From: Cellulophaga sp. RHA19
GTDB lineage: Bacteria; Bacteroidota; Bacteroidia; Flavobacteriales; Flavobacteriaceae
Reading direction: 5' to 3'
Assembly (NCBI RefSeq): GCF_002813425.1
Contig: NZ_PHUL01000001.1
Span: forward strand, 1 to 64,000
Length of the DNA: 64,000 nt
Below the pieces are notes generated by a model. The model had not been told where the DNA came from. It searched no databases and was given only the letters and a program-made list of their open reading frames with translations. This document shows, in pieces, positions 7,180 to 17,469 of the stretch; the stretch's first letter is position 1, and every line of letters begins with the position of its first letter. A program made the position numbers and the translations under genes.

Positions 7180-10032
7180 ATGAGAACAGATTTGTTTGCC
7201 TCAAGACACATTGGTATAAATGAAAAAAATTACCAACAGATGTTTAAAACCGTTGGAGTTGAAAATTTAGATCAGCTTATATACGAAACTATCCCAGATG
7301 ATATTAAGTTAAAAAAGAACTTAAATTTACCTGAAGCTTTAAGTGAAAACGAATACCTAGAGCACTTACAGGAATTAGCTGATAAAAATAAGGTTTTTAA
7401 ATCTTATATTGGTTTAGGATATAATGAAGGGCTTTTACCTTCTCCTATCAAAAGAAATATTCTAGAAAATCCAGGTTGGTATACTGCCTACACACCATAC
7501 CAAGCAGAGATTGCTCAAGGTCGTTTAGAGGCTTTGTTAAATTTTCAGACAATGATTTGCGATTTAACAGGTATGGAGCTTGCAAACGCATCTTTATTGG
7601 ATGAAAGTACTGCTGCTGCAGAAGCAATGGCAATGCTTTTTGATGTACGTAGCAGACCTCAAAAAAAAGAAAATGTAGTTAAGTTTTTTGTTTCTGAAGA
7701 AATACTACCACAAACATTATCATTATTACAAACACGAGCTACACCAATAGGTATAGAACTTGTTATTGGTAATCATGAAGATTTTAACTTTGGAGCAGAT
7801 TTCTTTGGTGCTTTATTGCAGTACCCTGGTAAATTTGGACAAGTAAATGACTATGCTAGCTTTGTAGAAAACTGTAATGACAATAATATAAAAGTTGCTG
7901 TAGCTGCAGACATATTAAGTTTAGTAAAACTTAAAGCTCCTGCAGAATTTGGAGTAGATGTTGTTGTTGGTACTACTCAACGTTTTGGTATTCCGTTAGG
8001 ATATGGTGGACCTCACGCTGCATTTTTTGCTACAAAAGAAGCTTACAAAAGAAACATTCCTGGAAGAATTATAGGTGTAACTAAAGATACAGACGGCAAA
8101 CCTGCTCTACGTATGGCGTTACAAACTAGAGAGCAACATATAAAAAGAGATAAAGCAACGTCTAACATTTGTACGGCTCAAGTATTATTAGCTGTTATGG
8201 CTGGTATGTATGCTGTATACCACGGTCCAAAAGGCTTAGAGTATATTGCTAATAAAGTACATAACATTGCTATAAATACTGCTACATCAATAGAAAAATT
8301 AGGTTTTAAACAACTTAACTCTGCTTTTTTTGACACTATTAAGGTAGAAGTAAAAGATGCAAGTGCTTTAAAAGCAATTGCAGTAAGCAAAAAAATAAAC
8401 TTTAATTATATAGATGATACTACAGTGTCTATCTCTATAAACGAAGCAACATCTAAAAAAGATTTTGCTACAATAGTGGCTTGTTTTTCTGAGCTTAATA
8501 AGGTAGAAAATACAGCTTCATTTACAGAAGATGTACAAACTGTTATCCCTGGTAATTTACAACGTAACACTCCATTTTTAGAAAATGAAGTTTTTAATTC
8601 TTATCACTCAGAAACAGAATTAATGCGTTACATAAAAAAATTAGAGCGTAAAGATTTATCATTAAACCACTCTATGATTTCTTTAGGTTCTTGTACAATG
8701 AAATTAAATGCGGCATCAGAAATGCTTCCTTTAAGTTCTGCACAATGGGGTAATATTCACCCATTTGCTCCAATTGATCAAGCAGAAGGATATCAAATTT
8801 TATTAAAAAGATTAGAAGATCATTTAAGTGAAATTACAGGTTTTGCAGCAACATCTTTACAACCAAATTCTGGTGCACAAGGAGAATATGCTGGTTTAAT
8901 GGTAATTAGAGCTTACCACGAGTCTAGAAACGAAGCGCACAGAAACATTTGTCTAATTCCTGCTTCTGCCCACGGTACAAACCCAGCTTCTGCAGTTATG
9001 GCAGGTATGAAAGTGGTTGTTACTAAAACAGACGATTACGGAAATATAGATGTTACAGATTTAAGAGAAAAAGCCGAATTACATAAAGACAATTTAGCTG
9101 CATTAATGGTTACTTACCCATCTACGCACGGTGTTTTTGAGTCTTCAATTAAAGAAGTTACACAACTAATACATGATAATGGCGGACAAGTTTATATGGA
9201 TGGTGCTAATATGAATGCACAGGTTGGTTTAACTAACCCTGGTAATATTGGCGCAGATGTTTGTCACCTTAACTTACACAAAACTTTTGCCATACCTCAC
9301 GGTGGTGGTGGTCCTGGTGTTGGTCCTATTTGTGTTGCTCCACAATTGGTTCCGTTTTTACCTGGTAACCCTGTAATAAAAACAGGAGGAGAAAAAGCTA
9401 TAACTGCTATATCTTCTGCTCCTTGGGGTAGTTCTTTAGTTTGCTTAATATCTTACGGTTATATTGTTATGCTAGGAGAGGCTGGTCTAAAACAATCTAC
9501 TTCTATCGCAATTTTAAATGCCAACTATATTAAAGAAAGATTAAACGGTAAGTTTGATGTTTTATATACTGGAGAAAAAGGAAGAGCTGCACACGAAATG
9601 ATTATTGACTGCAGACCTTTTAAACAAAACGGAATAGAAGTTACTGATATTGCTAAGCGTTTAATGGACTACGGTTTTCATGCGCCAACAGTATCTTTCC
9701 CAGTTGCTGGTACATTAATGATAGAGCCTACTGAGAGTGAAAGTTTGGTTGAGCTAGACCGTTTTTGTGACACTATGTTATCTATTAGAGCTGAAATTGA
9801 TGAAGCTACTTTAGACAATCCTAATAATGTTTTAAAGAACTCTCCGCACACTTTAGAAATGATAACTAATGACGTTTGGGACTTTCCTTATAGCAGACAA
9901 AAAGCTGCATTTCCTTTAGAGCATATTGCAGATAATAAATTTTGGCCTAGAGTAAGACGTGTTGATGAAGCGTATGGAGACCGTAATTTAATATGTACTT
10001 GCGCTCCTATTGAAGCTTATATGGAAGCATAA
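7180..10032 (+). CDS. gcvP: Glycine dehydrogenase (decarboxylating), P-protein of the glycine cleavage system
   Basis: At 950 residues this is the full-length single-chain P-protein. It decarboxylates glycine with pyridoxal phosphate and passes the aminomethyl group to lipoylated GcvH. The N-terminal half carries RHIGINEKNYQQMF and PYQAEIAQGRLEALLNFQT. The C-terminal half carries the PLP site HLNLHKTFAIPHGGGGPG with the Schiff-base lysine at about residue 701, preceded by MDGANMNAQVGL. Nothing is missing. It has its own promoter and a strong terminator; gcvT and gcvH are not in the window. Confidence 0.97.
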   Translation: MRTDLFASRHIGINEKNYQQMFKTVGVENLDQLIYETIPDDIKLKKNLNLPEALSENEYLEHLQELADKNKVFKSYIGLGYNEGLLPSPIKRNILENPGWYTAYTPYQAEIAQGRLEALLNFQTMICDLTGMELANASLLDESTAAAEAMAMLFDVRSRPQKKENVVKFFVSEEILPQTLSLLQTRATPIGIELVIGNHEDFNFGADFFGALLQYPGKFGQVNDYASFVENCNDNNIKVAVAADILSLVKLKAPAEFGVDVVVGTTQRFGIPLGYGGPHAAFFATKEAYKRNIPGRIIGVTKDTDGKPALRMALQTREQHIKRDKATSNICTAQVLLAVMAGMYAVYHGPKGLEYIANKVHNIAINTATSIEKLGFKQLNSAFFDTIKVEVKDASALKAIAVSKKINFNYIDDTTVSISINEATSKKDFATIVACFSELNKVENTASFTEDVQTVIPGNLQRNTPFLENEVFNSYHSETELMRYIKKLERKDLSLNHSMISLGSCTMKLNAASEMLPLSSAQWGNIHPFAPIDQAEGYQILLKRLEDHLSEITGFAATSLQPNSGAQGEYAGLMVIRAYHESRNEAHRNICLIPASAHGTNPASAVMAGMKVVVTKTDDYGNIDVTDLREKAELHKDNLAALMVTYPSTHGVFESSIKEVTQLIHDNGGQVYMDGANMNAQVGLTNPGNIGADVCHLNLHKTFAIPHGGGGPGVGPICVAPQLVPFLPGNPVIKTGGEKAITAISSAPWGSSLVCLISYGYIVMLGEAGLKQSTSIAILNANYIKERLNGKFDVLYTGEKGRAAHEMIIDCRPFKQNGIEVTDIAKRLMDYGFHAPTVSFPVAGTLMIEPTESESLVELDRFCDTMLSIRAEIDEATLDNPNNVLKNSPHTLEMITNDVWDFPYSRQKAAFPLEHIADNKFWPRVRRVDEAYGDRNLICTCAPIEAYMEA

Positions 10033-10059
10033 AAACACAGTAAAAACAATGCTTTACAG

Positions 10060-10088
10060 CCGCTTAGATCTTTCTAAGCGGTTTTTTT
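10060..10088 (+). terminator. Rho-independent terminator of gcvP
   Basis: CCGCTTAGA (10060-10068) pairs with TCTAAGCGG (10073-10081) around a four-base loop. A run of seven T follows directly. Confidence 0.92.
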
Positions 10089-10189
10089 ATATCATTTTTT
10101 TTTACTTGAACATCATACAATTTATTATGCACGCATAGTTTATTTAAAGTGTTTTTTGTAACTTCATCCTGTTAAATTAAAAACTAATT

Positions 10190-11248
10190 ATGCATATCGG
10201 AATTACAGGAACAGGTAGTTACATACCATCCATAACTACCTTAAATACTGACTTTATTAATCATACTTTTTTAAATACAGATGGGTCTCCCATTCCAAAT
10301 TCAAATGAGGTTATTATTGAAAAGTTTAAAAAAATAACTGGAATTGCAGAAAGGAGATACGCAAAAAAAGAATTCAACACATCAGACATTGCTTATTTAG
10401 CTGCAGAAAGAGCTATTGAAGATGCCAAAATAGATAAGGAAAGCATAGATTATATTATTGTTGCTCATAATTTTGGAGATGTTAGCCACGGACAAACACA
10501 GTCTGACACGCTACCAAGTTTAGCAACAAAAGTTAAACACTTGCTACAAATTAAAAACCCTAAATGTGTTGCTTTTGACATTTTATTTGGTTGTCCTGGT
10601 TGGATACAAGGAATGATACAGGCATATGCTTTTATAAAATCTGCTATGGCTAATAGATGTTTAGTTATAGGAGCAGAAACTTTATCTAGGGTTATAGATC
10701 CTTATGATAGAGACTCTATGATATATTCTGATGGCGCTGGAGCAACAATAATAGAAAATACAGAAAATGCAGGTGATATTTTAGCTCACAACGTGGCAAC
10801 TTACGCCCATAATGAAGCTAATTACCTATTCTTTGGAGAATCTTATAACAAAGAAGAAAACAATAATACAAAGTATATTAAAATGCATGGTCGTAAAATA
10901 TACGAGTTTGCAGTTACACACGTACCACAAGCAATGAAAGATTGCTTAGACAAAAGTGATGTAGACATTGATGATGTAAAGAAAATTTTTATACATCAAG
11001 CTAATGAAAAAATGGATGAGGCTATTATACAAAGGTTTTACAAATTGTATAAAAAGACAATGCCAAAAGACATTATGCCTATGAACATTTATAAACTTGG
11101 TAATAGCTCTGTAGCCACTGTACCTACTCTATTTGATTTAGTAAAAAGAGGAAAATTAGAAAATCACGCTGTAAAAAAAGGAGATGTTGTTATATTTGCG
11201 AGTGTTGGCGCTGGTATGAACATCAATGCCATAGTTTACAGATATTAA
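10190..11248 (+). CDS. 3-oxoacyl-ACP synthase III family protein (KAS III / FabH-like)
   Basis: The 352-residue thiolase-fold enzyme has the full Cys-His-Asn triad: C135 in ILFGCPGW, H269 in IFIHQANEK and N305 in YKLGNSSVAT. It should condense an acyl-CoA with malonyl-ACP or a related acceptor. The methyltransferase gene starts 2 bp after its stop and a glycosyltransferase follows, so this is more likely a special lipid or secondary-metabolite enzyme than the housekeeping FabH, which usually sits with plsX and rpmF. The substrate is not deducible. Confidence 0.85.
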   Translation: MHIGITGTGSYIPSITTLNTDFINHTFLNTDGSPIPNSNEVIIEKFKKITGIAERRYAKKEFNTSDIAYLAAERAIEDAKIDKESIDYIIVAHNFGDVSHGQTQSDTLPSLATKVKHLLQIKNPKCVAFDILFGCPGWIQGMIQAYAFIKSAMANRCLVIGAETLSRVIDPYDRDSMIYSDGAGATIIENTENAGDILAHNVATYAHNEANYLFFGESYNKEENNNTKYIKMHGRKIYEFAVTHVPQAMKDCLDKSDVDIDDVKKIFIHQANEKMDEAIIQRFYKLYKKTMPKDIMPMNIYKLGNSSVATVPTLFDLVKRGKLENHAVKKGDVVIFASVGAGMNINAIVYRY

Positions 11249-11250
11249 AA

Positions 11251-11775
11251 ATGTACGAAAAAACATATCCTAGCAAACGTTTTAAACACACGCTAGAGTT
11301 TCTTAACAAGCACATTAACACTAATGAGAGCATTTTAGATTTAGGTGTAAGCAACCCTTTATCCAAGCTAATGACTACACAAGGTTTTAATGTAATAAAT
11401 ACCAATGGAGAAGATTTAGATTCAGATTTTTCATCGGTATTAAACAATAATACAGAAGTAGTTACTGCCTTTGAAATTTTTGAACATTTATTAGCTCCTT
11501 TAAATATTTTAAAAGAAATAAAGAGCGATAAATTAGTTACAAGCATTCCGCTTAACTTATGGTTTTCTCCTGCTTACAGAAGCAAAACTGACAAGTGGGA
11601 TAGACATTACCACGAATTTGAAGATTGGCAATTTGATTGGCTATTAGAAAAAGCTGGTTGGGAAATAAAAGATACTGCTAAGTGGACAAACCCTATTAAA
11701 AAAATTGGCATAAGACCAATTCTACGTAGTTTTACTCCTAGATATTATATTGTTTATGCAGAAAGAAAAAAATAA
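11251..11775 (+). CDS. SAM-dependent methyltransferase (class I-like)
   Basis: This 174-residue protein has a Rossmann-like start (SILDLGVSNPLSKLM, residues 24-38) that takes the place of the usual DxGxGxG. The acidic segment VVTAFEIFEHLLAPLNILKE matches the methyltransferase post-motif (EVFEHL type). It is shorter than most family members because the C-terminal strands are abbreviated. It starts 2 bp after the KAS III gene and is followed by a glycosyltransferase, so it may modify the same lipid or glycolipid. Confidence 0.7.
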   Translation: MYEKTYPSKRFKHTLEFLNKHINTNESILDLGVSNPLSKLMTTQGFNVINTNGEDLDSDFSSVLNNNTEVVTAFEIFEHLLAPLNILKEIKSDKLVTSIPLNLWFSPAYRSKTDKWDRHYHEFEDWQFDWLLEKAGWEIKDTAKWTNPIKKIGIRPILRSFTPRYYIVYAERKK

Positions 11776-11795
11776 TATCTTTTTATCTTTTTAGT

Positions 11796-12647
11796 ATGAA
11801 GTATTACATTATAATTCCCGCTCACAATGAAGAAGCTTTTATAAAAAAGACTTTGGACTCTATACTTCATCAAACAAAAAAACCAAAACAAGTAATTATT
11901 GTAAATGATAATTCTACAGATGCTACTGCTACTATTTTAGATTCATACGCAGAAAAACAAGCCATCTTTAAAATAGTAAATACAACATCTTCTATTAAAC
12001 ATATGCCTGGTAGTAAAGTTGTAAATGCGTTTAATAAAGGTTTAGCTGTTACAGATAATGACTATGATTTTATAGTAAAATTAGATGCCGACATCATTTT
12101 ACCAGAAAATTATTTCGAAAAAATTATTTCTATTTTTAAATCTGATAAAAAAATTGGTATAGCTGGCGGTTTTGCTTACGAACAAGACAAATTTGGTAAT
12201 TGGAAATTAAACCACCCAATGAATAAAGACCACGTTCGTGGAGCATTTAAAGCCTACCGTAAGTCTTGCTTTTCTAAAATAGAAGGTTTACGTAGTGCTA
12301 TGGGTTGGGATACAGTAGATGAACTATTAGCACAATACCACAATTTTACAATTTTTACAGACAATAGTTTAAAAGTAAAACACCTTAGACCTACAGGAAA
12401 CGCATATAATAAACAAGCTAAACTACTACAAGGACAAGCAATGTACCGTATGCGATATGGCTTTACAATAAGTTGTATTGCATCTTTAAAAATGGCCTTA
12501 AAGCAAAATAAAATAGCCGTATTTTTTGATAACTTAACTGGTTACAAAAACGCTAAAAAAGAAAAATTGCCCTTTTTGGTTACACCAAAAGAAGGCAATT
12601 TTATTCGTGAACTTCGTTGGAAGAATATTAAAAGTAAATTGTTTTAG
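11796..12647 (+). CDS. Family 2 glycosyltransferase
   Basis: The 283-residue GT-A enzyme has the N-terminal nucleotide-sugar motif YYIIIPAHNEEAFIKKTLDS, the strand QVIIVNDNSTDAT and the metal-binding DxD (VKLDADIILP, about residues 92-101). A downstream GWDTVDELLAQY probably supplies the catalytic base region. No membrane segment is clear. It is the last gene of the KAS III-methyltransferase-GT cassette and its end overlaps the convergent pafA gene by 4 bp. Donor and acceptor are unknown. Confidence 0.85.
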   Translation: MKYYIIIPAHNEEAFIKKTLDSILHQTKKPKQVIIVNDNSTDATATILDSYAEKQAIFKIVNTTSSIKHMPGSKVVNAFNKGLAVTDNDYDFIVKLDADIILPENYFEKIISIFKSDKKIGIAGGFAYEQDKFGNWKLNHPMNKDHVRGAFKAYRKSCFSKIEGLRSAMGWDTVDELLAQYHNFTIFTDNSLKVKHLRPTGNAYNKQAKLLQGQAMYRMRYGFTISCIASLKMALKQNKIAVFFDNLTGYKNAKKEKLPFLVTPKEGNFIRELRWKNIKSKLF

Positions 12648-14338
12648 TTTTTTAAAACAGCTTCAATAGGTTGACCAGTAGTTCCGTTTGGTGCAGCCAT
12701 TCCTAATAACGAAGAAATTGTTGGTGCAATATCTGGTATCTCTGTTAAATTAACTGTACTTCCTTTTTTAATTCCTTTTCCAAAAAACAATAGAGGAGCG
12801 TGAGTATCGTAAACCCTAGGTGATCCGTGTGTAGACCCTGTTCTAGAGTAACTTATATAACCCGGTTTTAATACCACTATTACATCACCAGAACGCTTTT
12901 GGTTGTATCCATTTTGCACAACATAAGGTATCCCTTTAGTATAGTTATTTTGCCACATTTGGTATGCTGTATATGTTTTATCTACATCTGCAAACGTAAG
13001 TAATTCCTGTGCAAATGCTTCTTGTACTTTTTGCAGTTCTAAATCTAAATTAGCAATTACTTTATGATCTAAAAATATTTGATTATTAGATACATTTTTA
13101 ATTAAATCTCCTGAACCAAATTTAAATTTAGCCCATTCATTTAACTTAGTAGACATATCTTTATAATTTACATAACCACCAGGTATTTTACTATCTTTTA
13201 AATATGTAGGAACTTGTATTGCTGCGTGGTCTGCACTTAAAAATACTGTATACTCGCCATTACCAACTTCTTTATCTAATTCCTTAAATAACCTTTCTAA
13301 GTCTTTATCTAATCTAATGTAAGTATCTTCAATCTCTTTAGAATTTACTCCAAATTGATGACCTACATAATCTGTAGATGAAAAACTAACAGCTAAAAAA
13401 TCTGTAATTTCATCTTTACCTAAATTTTCTCCTTTTAAAGCTGCAATTGCAAAATCTGCTGTTAAGCTATTTCCGTATGGAGTTGCTTTTATAATGTCAA
13501 AACCTCTATTTTGCTCCCAAATAGCTGGTAAATTATGAGGAAATGATGTGCTTGTTTCTCCTTTAAACTTTCCTTCGTAATTGTTTTCATCAGAACCACT
13601 CTCTATGTAAGTACTAATATCTTTTAAAGTAGTCCAAGATTTTTTATATTTTTCAGCAGCATCAGAATCATTAAAAGCAGTAACCCAACTTGGTAAACTG
13701 TTCATATAATACGTGCTCGTTATAAAATTAGCCTCATCCTTACCCATAAACCAATATGCGGCATTAGCTGCGTGACCACCAGGCAGTACAGCACCTCTGT
13801 CTTTTATAGCTACAGCAATTACTTTACCTTTTTTTTGAGTGTGTAAACGTAACTGATCTGTAACGGTTGTAGTTAACATTCTATGTGGACTCATTTTTCC
13901 TTCAGAACCACTTGTTCCTACACTGTTATAGTTGCTATCACCTGCACAATATACATTTACCCCTAAATCTTTATCATACCAGTTATTACCTATTATACCA
14001 TGCATAGCTGGTGTTGTACCTGTGTAAACAGAGGTATGTCCAGGACCAGTACTTGTAGGTGAATAATTATAGTGATGGTTTTTAGCATTAAACCCTTCAT
14101 TAATCATACGTTTAAATCCGCCTTCTCCATATTGATTATAAAAACGAGTAAGATAATCGTACCTCATTTGGTCTACAATTATACCAACAACTAACTTTGG
14201 AGTTGTTTTTATAGGGGTAGCTCTTTGCTGCTCTACATCATTTTTACTTTTTCTTTTAGATTTTTTTTGCGCATTAACCTCCTCTACATTTGTCATAAAA
14301 CAAACAGCTAATAATGCTACAAATAGACTTCTCTTCAT
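12644..14338 (-). CDS. pafA: PafA-type alkaline phosphatase
   Basis: The 564-residue secreted enzyme has a signal peptide (MKRSLFVALLAVCFMTN, cleavage probably after VNA at about residue 23). The nucleophile region is SPTSTGPGHTSVYTG with T97 as nucleophile. N118 in GIIGNNWYD and K179/R181 in AIKDRGAVLPGGHAANAAYW are the K/R signature of the PafA group of phosphomonoesterases. Metal ligands appear in SADHAAIQVP and STHGSPRVYDTHAPLLFFG. It should liberate phosphate from organic esters in the periplasm. No PHO box was recognised upstream. Confidence 0.9.
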   Translation of the reverse strand: MKRSLFVALLAVCFMTNVEEVNAQKKSKRKSKNDVEQQRATPIKTTPKLVVGIIVDQMRYDYLTRFYNQYGEGGFKRMINEGFNAKNHHYNYSPTSTGPGHTSVYTGTTPAMHGIIGNNWYDKDLGVNVYCAGDSNYNSVGTSGSEGKMSPHRMLTTTVTDQLRLHTQKKGKVIAVAIKDRGAVLPGGHAANAAYWFMGKDEANFITSTYYMNSLPSWVTAFNDSDAAEKYKKSWTTLKDISTYIESGSDENNYEGKFKGETSTSFPHNLPAIWEQNRGFDIIKATPYGNSLTADFAIAALKGENLGKDEITDFLAVSFSSTDYVGHQFGVNSKEIEDTYIRLDKDLERLFKELDKEVGNGEYTVFLSADHAAIQVPTYLKDSKIPGGYVNYKDMSTKLNEWAKFKFGSGDLIKNVSNNQIFLDHKVIANLDLELQKVQEAFAQELLTFADVDKTYTAYQMWQNNYTKGIPYVVQNGYNQKRSGDVIVVLKPGYISYSRTGSTHGSPRVYDTHAPLLFFGKGIKKGSTVNLTEIPDIAPTISSLLGMAAPNGTTGQPIEAVLKN

Positions 14339-14451
14339 TGCAAATAATTTTATTGATACCGTAAAAGTAAATAAATAAACTTTTAATTTTTTTATTTGAA
14401 TGTCAAATGAGAGTTAATATTATTATTTTTACAGACAGAAGTCTATTTTAT

Positions 14452-15189
14452 ATGAATTACATAGCATCTATTGGCAGTTATTTTATAATGATTAAGGAGG
14501 TTTTTAAAAAACCCACAAAGTGGTCTATTATGAAAACTCTTATTTTAAAAGAAATAGACGAATTGGTTTTTGGTTCCTTGGGTATCATTATATTTATTTC
14601 GTTTTTTATTGGTGGTGTAGTAACCATACAAACTGCTTTAAACCTTACCAACCCTTTAATACCAGAAAGTCTAATTGGTTTTGCTGCTAGACAATCTGTT
14701 ATTTTAGAATTTGCCCCTACGTTTACCTCTATAATAATGGCAGGTAAGGTTGGGTCTTACATTACATCTAGTATAGGAACTATGCGTGTAACAGAGCAAA
14801 TTGATGCTCTAGAAGTTATGGGGGTAAACTCTTTAAACTACTTAGTATTTCCTAAAATTATAGCTTTACTATTATATCCGTTTGCAATAGCCATTGCAAT
14901 GTATGTTGGTATTTTTGGAGGCTGGATCGCTGGTGTTTTTGGTGGTTTTACCACAAGTGCAAGTTTTATTGAAGGAATACAACTAGACTTTATACCTTAC
15001 CATGTTACTTACGCATTTATAAAATCTATAATATTTGCTTTTGTTATTGCCACAATACCATCTTTTCACGGTTATTATATGAAAGGTGGAGCTTTGGAAG
15101 TAGGTAAAGCAAGTACCACTGCCTTTGTTTGGACAAGTGTTGCTATTATTATTTTAAACTACATATTAACTCAATTACTATTAGGATAA
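14452..15189 (+). CDS. MlaE-family ABC transporter permease
   Basis: This 245-residue reading starts at the ATG at 14452 (MNYIASIGSYF). An in-frame ATG at 14407 would add 15 residues, but a -7-like element (TATTTTTA) lies between the two. It has about five membrane segments and the conserved MlaE region ILEFAPTFTSIIMAGKVGSY plus MRVTEQIDALEVMGVN. It forms the membrane channel of a phospholipid transporter between the inner and outer membrane. Its stop codon overlaps the ATPase start (TAATG), so the two are coupled. The MlaD substrate-binding partner is not adjacent. Confidence 0.85.
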   Translation: MNYIASIGSYFIMIKEVFKKPTKWSIMKTLILKEIDELVFGSLGIIIFISFFIGGVVTIQTALNLTNPLIPESLIGFAARQSVILEFAPTFTSIIMAGKVGSYITSSIGTMRVTEQIDALEVMGVNSLNYLVFPKIIALLLYPFAIAIAMYVGIFGGWIAGVFGGFTTSASFIEGIQLDFIPYHVTYAFIKSIIFAFVIATIPSFHGYYMKGGALEVGKASTTAFVWTSVAIIILNYILTQLLLG

Positions 15190-15956
15190 TGATAGAAGTA
15201 GACAACTTACATAAATCTTTTGGTGACGCACACATTTTAAAGGGTGTAACCACTAGTTTTGAAAAAGGAAAAACAAACCTAATTATTGGGCAAAGTGGAT
15301 CTGGTAAAACTGTATTTTTAAAATGTTTACTTGGCTTATTTACTCCGGATGAAGGACACATTTGCTATAATGGAGATATTTATAACGATTTGTCTGCCGA
15401 CCAAAAAAGAAACTTAAGACAAGAAATGGGAATGGTTTTTCAGGGCAGTGCTTTGTTTGATTCTCTTACTGTTGAAGGTAACGTAATGTTTCCATTAGAA
15501 ATGTTTACAAAACAGCCTAAATCTGAAATGCAAGACCGTGTTAACACTGTTTTAAAGCGAGTAAACTTAATTGATGCACACCATAAATACCCATCAGAAA
15601 TATCTGGAGGTATGCAAAAAAGGGTAGCCATTGCAAGAGCAATTGTAATGAACCCTAAATACTTATTTTGTGATGAGCCTAACTCTGGTTTAGATCCTAA
15701 AACCGCTATACTAATAGATAACCTTATTCAAGAAATTACTCAAGAATATGATATCACAACTGTGATTAACACTCATGATATGAACTCTGTTATGGAAATA
15801 GGAGAAAAAATCTTATTTCTTAAAAACGGACATAAAGAATGGGAAGGCACAAATAAAGAAATTTTTAAAACCGATAACAAAGCTGTCACAGATTTTGTTT
15901 ATTCTTCTGAGCTATTTAAAAAAGTAAGACAAATGTATATTGAAGAAAGAAATTAG
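15189..15956 (+). CDS. MlaF-type ABC transporter ATP-binding protein
   Basis: The protein is 255 residues from the ATG at 15189, which overlaps the permease stop by one base. Walker A is GQSGSGKTVFLK, the Q-loop follows (GMVFQGSALFDSLTV), the signature is EISGGMQKRVAIARAI and Walker B is YLFCDEPNSGLDP, with the H-loop in VINTHDMNSV. It powers the MlaE-type permease in retrograde or anterograde phospholipid transport. The 3' end overlaps the convergent DUF389 gene by 4 bp. Confidence 0.93.
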   Translation: MIEVDNLHKSFGDAHILKGVTTSFEKGKTNLIIGQSGSGKTVFLKCLLGLFTPDEGHICYNGDIYNDLSADQKRNLRQEMGMVFQGSALFDSLTVEGNVMFPLEMFTKQPKSEMQDRVNTVLKRVNLIDAHHKYPSEISGGMQKRVAIARAIVMNPKYLFCDEPNSGLDPKTAILIDNLIQEITQEYDITTVINTHDMNSVMEIGEKILFLKNGHKEWEGTNKEIFKTDNKAVTDFVYSSELFKKVRQMYIEERN

Positions 15957-17458
15957 TTTGCTAATTCTCTAACTTGAATATTTTTATCTTTTAATCTTAA
16001 TTTTAACCACTCCGCTATTTTTTTAGCATCAGCTTGCTTGTCTTTTGATTTTGTTTTGGGTTTCCAATTAATTTCAAAAACAGGGATAGTATCTACTTTT
16101 TTAAAGTCTGTACGTATAGTATAAGAATAACCTATAGAGGCCAAATTCTCATAATTAGCTTTAGCTTCTGCACTAACGTCATTAAAAGGAATTTGTTTAG
16201 ATACAATTTTTTGTAATTGAGTTAACTCTTTTTCTAATAAGGCAATTTTTTCCTCTTTACCCATTAACTCAGCTTTTTTAGCTTGGTATAACTCTTCTAC
16301 ATATTTTATTTGATCTACTTCTTTATTTTTAGAACCCTGAATAATTTTTAAATCTGTATTTGCAAGCTCTTTAAAATCTTCATTTTTTATTTCATTCCAA
16401 CTAGCAATAATATTATCTGGCACTAATTCTTCGCCCATAAACATTACTTCTATTACAGATTTTTGTTCATTTTTATTCTTTCTAAATATTTTATCAAACA
16501 AAGAACTATCACCTCCGTGGTATTCAATATTAGTTAAATTATTTAAATACAATCCGTTACCCGCAAATTTATACTTTGCTATATTTTCTGTTATAAATTG
16601 CTGAGCCTGACTTTTAAACTGAGATTCCTCCCAAGCCTTAAAGAATGTCCAACTTGCAGGCACCATAACCAATATTGCAACTATTGATGCAAGCCTACTA
16701 ATTAATCTACGACGCTCAGAGTTAGCGTAACGCACCATTGGAAAACGTAATATTTTTATAACTAAAAATGTAGCTAAAGCAATAAAAATAGTATTAATAG
16801 TAAATAAGTACATTGCTCCCGTTGCATAATCCCAGTTACCAATTGCTAAACCAAAACCTACAGTACACAAAGGAGGCATTAAAGCTGTTGCAATTGCCAC
16901 ACCAAATATAACACTGGCTATTGTTCCCTTTTTTGCACGTGCAATAACCAAGGCTAAACCACCAAAAAATGCAATAAGAACATCTCTAATATCTGGTGCT
17001 GTACGTGCTAAAAGTTCGGAAGACTCATCTCGTAAAGGAAAAAACTTAAAGAATAAAAAGGCAGTAAGTATACTTAACACCACCATTACCCCAAAATTTT
17101 TAAGTGAACGACGCAACGTATCAATATCATTAATAGCCAATGATAAACCCATTCCTAAAATAGGCCCCATTAATGGAGAAATTAACATGGCACCAATTAC
17201 AACTGCTGTAGAATTGGCATTTAAACCAATAGAAGCTATAAAAATAGAACAAATTAAAATCCAAGAAGTATGCCCCTTAAAAGGTATATCTGCCACTATA
17301 GACTCTCTAGTAGCTTCTTGGTCTGTATTATTACGAATATCTAAAAGTTCCTTTAAAAACTTTTTAGTAGACCCAAGTAAACCCTGAAAATCTTTTTTTA
17401 CGTTATCTGATGATTCACTACCAGCTACGTTATTATTTTGCTCTGTATTATTACTCAT
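15953..17458 (-). CDS. DUF389-domain membrane protein
   Basis: The protein is 501 residues from the ATG at 17458; a TTG at 17464 is also possible. The first ~250 residues hold about six membrane helices with the family signature AVVIGAMLISPLMGPILGMG. ALMPPLCTVGFGLAIGNWDYA lies further in. The C-terminal ~200 residues are a soluble domain with a coiled-coil-like stretch (ELYQAKKAELMGKEEKIALL). DUF389 function is not established. It sits between the Mla-type transporter (convergent) and manC (11 bp apart, same strand), so it may be read through from manC. Confidence 0.85.
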   Translation of the reverse strand: MSNNTEQNNNVAGSESSDNVKKDFQGLLGSTKKFLKELLDIRNNTDQEATRESIVADIPFKGHTSWILICSIFIASIGLNANSTAVVIGAMLISPLMGPILGMGLSLAINDIDTLRRSLKNFGVMVVLSILTAFLFFKFFPLRDESSELLARTAPDIRDVLIAFFGGLALVIARAKKGTIASVIFGVAIATALMPPLCTVGFGLAIGNWDYATGAMYLFTINTIFIALATFLVIKILRFPMVRYANSERRRLISRLASIVAILVMVPASWTFFKAWEESQFKSQAQQFITENIAKYKFAGNGLYLNNLTNIEYHGGDSSLFDKIFRKNKNEQKSVIEVMFMGEELVPDNIIASWNEIKNEDFKELANTDLKIIQGSKNKEVDQIKYVEELYQAKKAELMGKEEKIALLEKELTQLQKIVSKQIPFNDVSAEAKANYENLASIGYSYTIRTDFKKVDTIPVFEINWKPKTKSKDKQADAKKIAEWLKLRLKDKNIQVRELAN

Positions 17459-17469
17459 ACACAATGGTA

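Noticed and set aside
14407..14451. Earlier ATG for the MlaE-type permease
   Set aside because: The extra 15 residues overlap a -7-like element, and the family normally begins near MNYIASIG.
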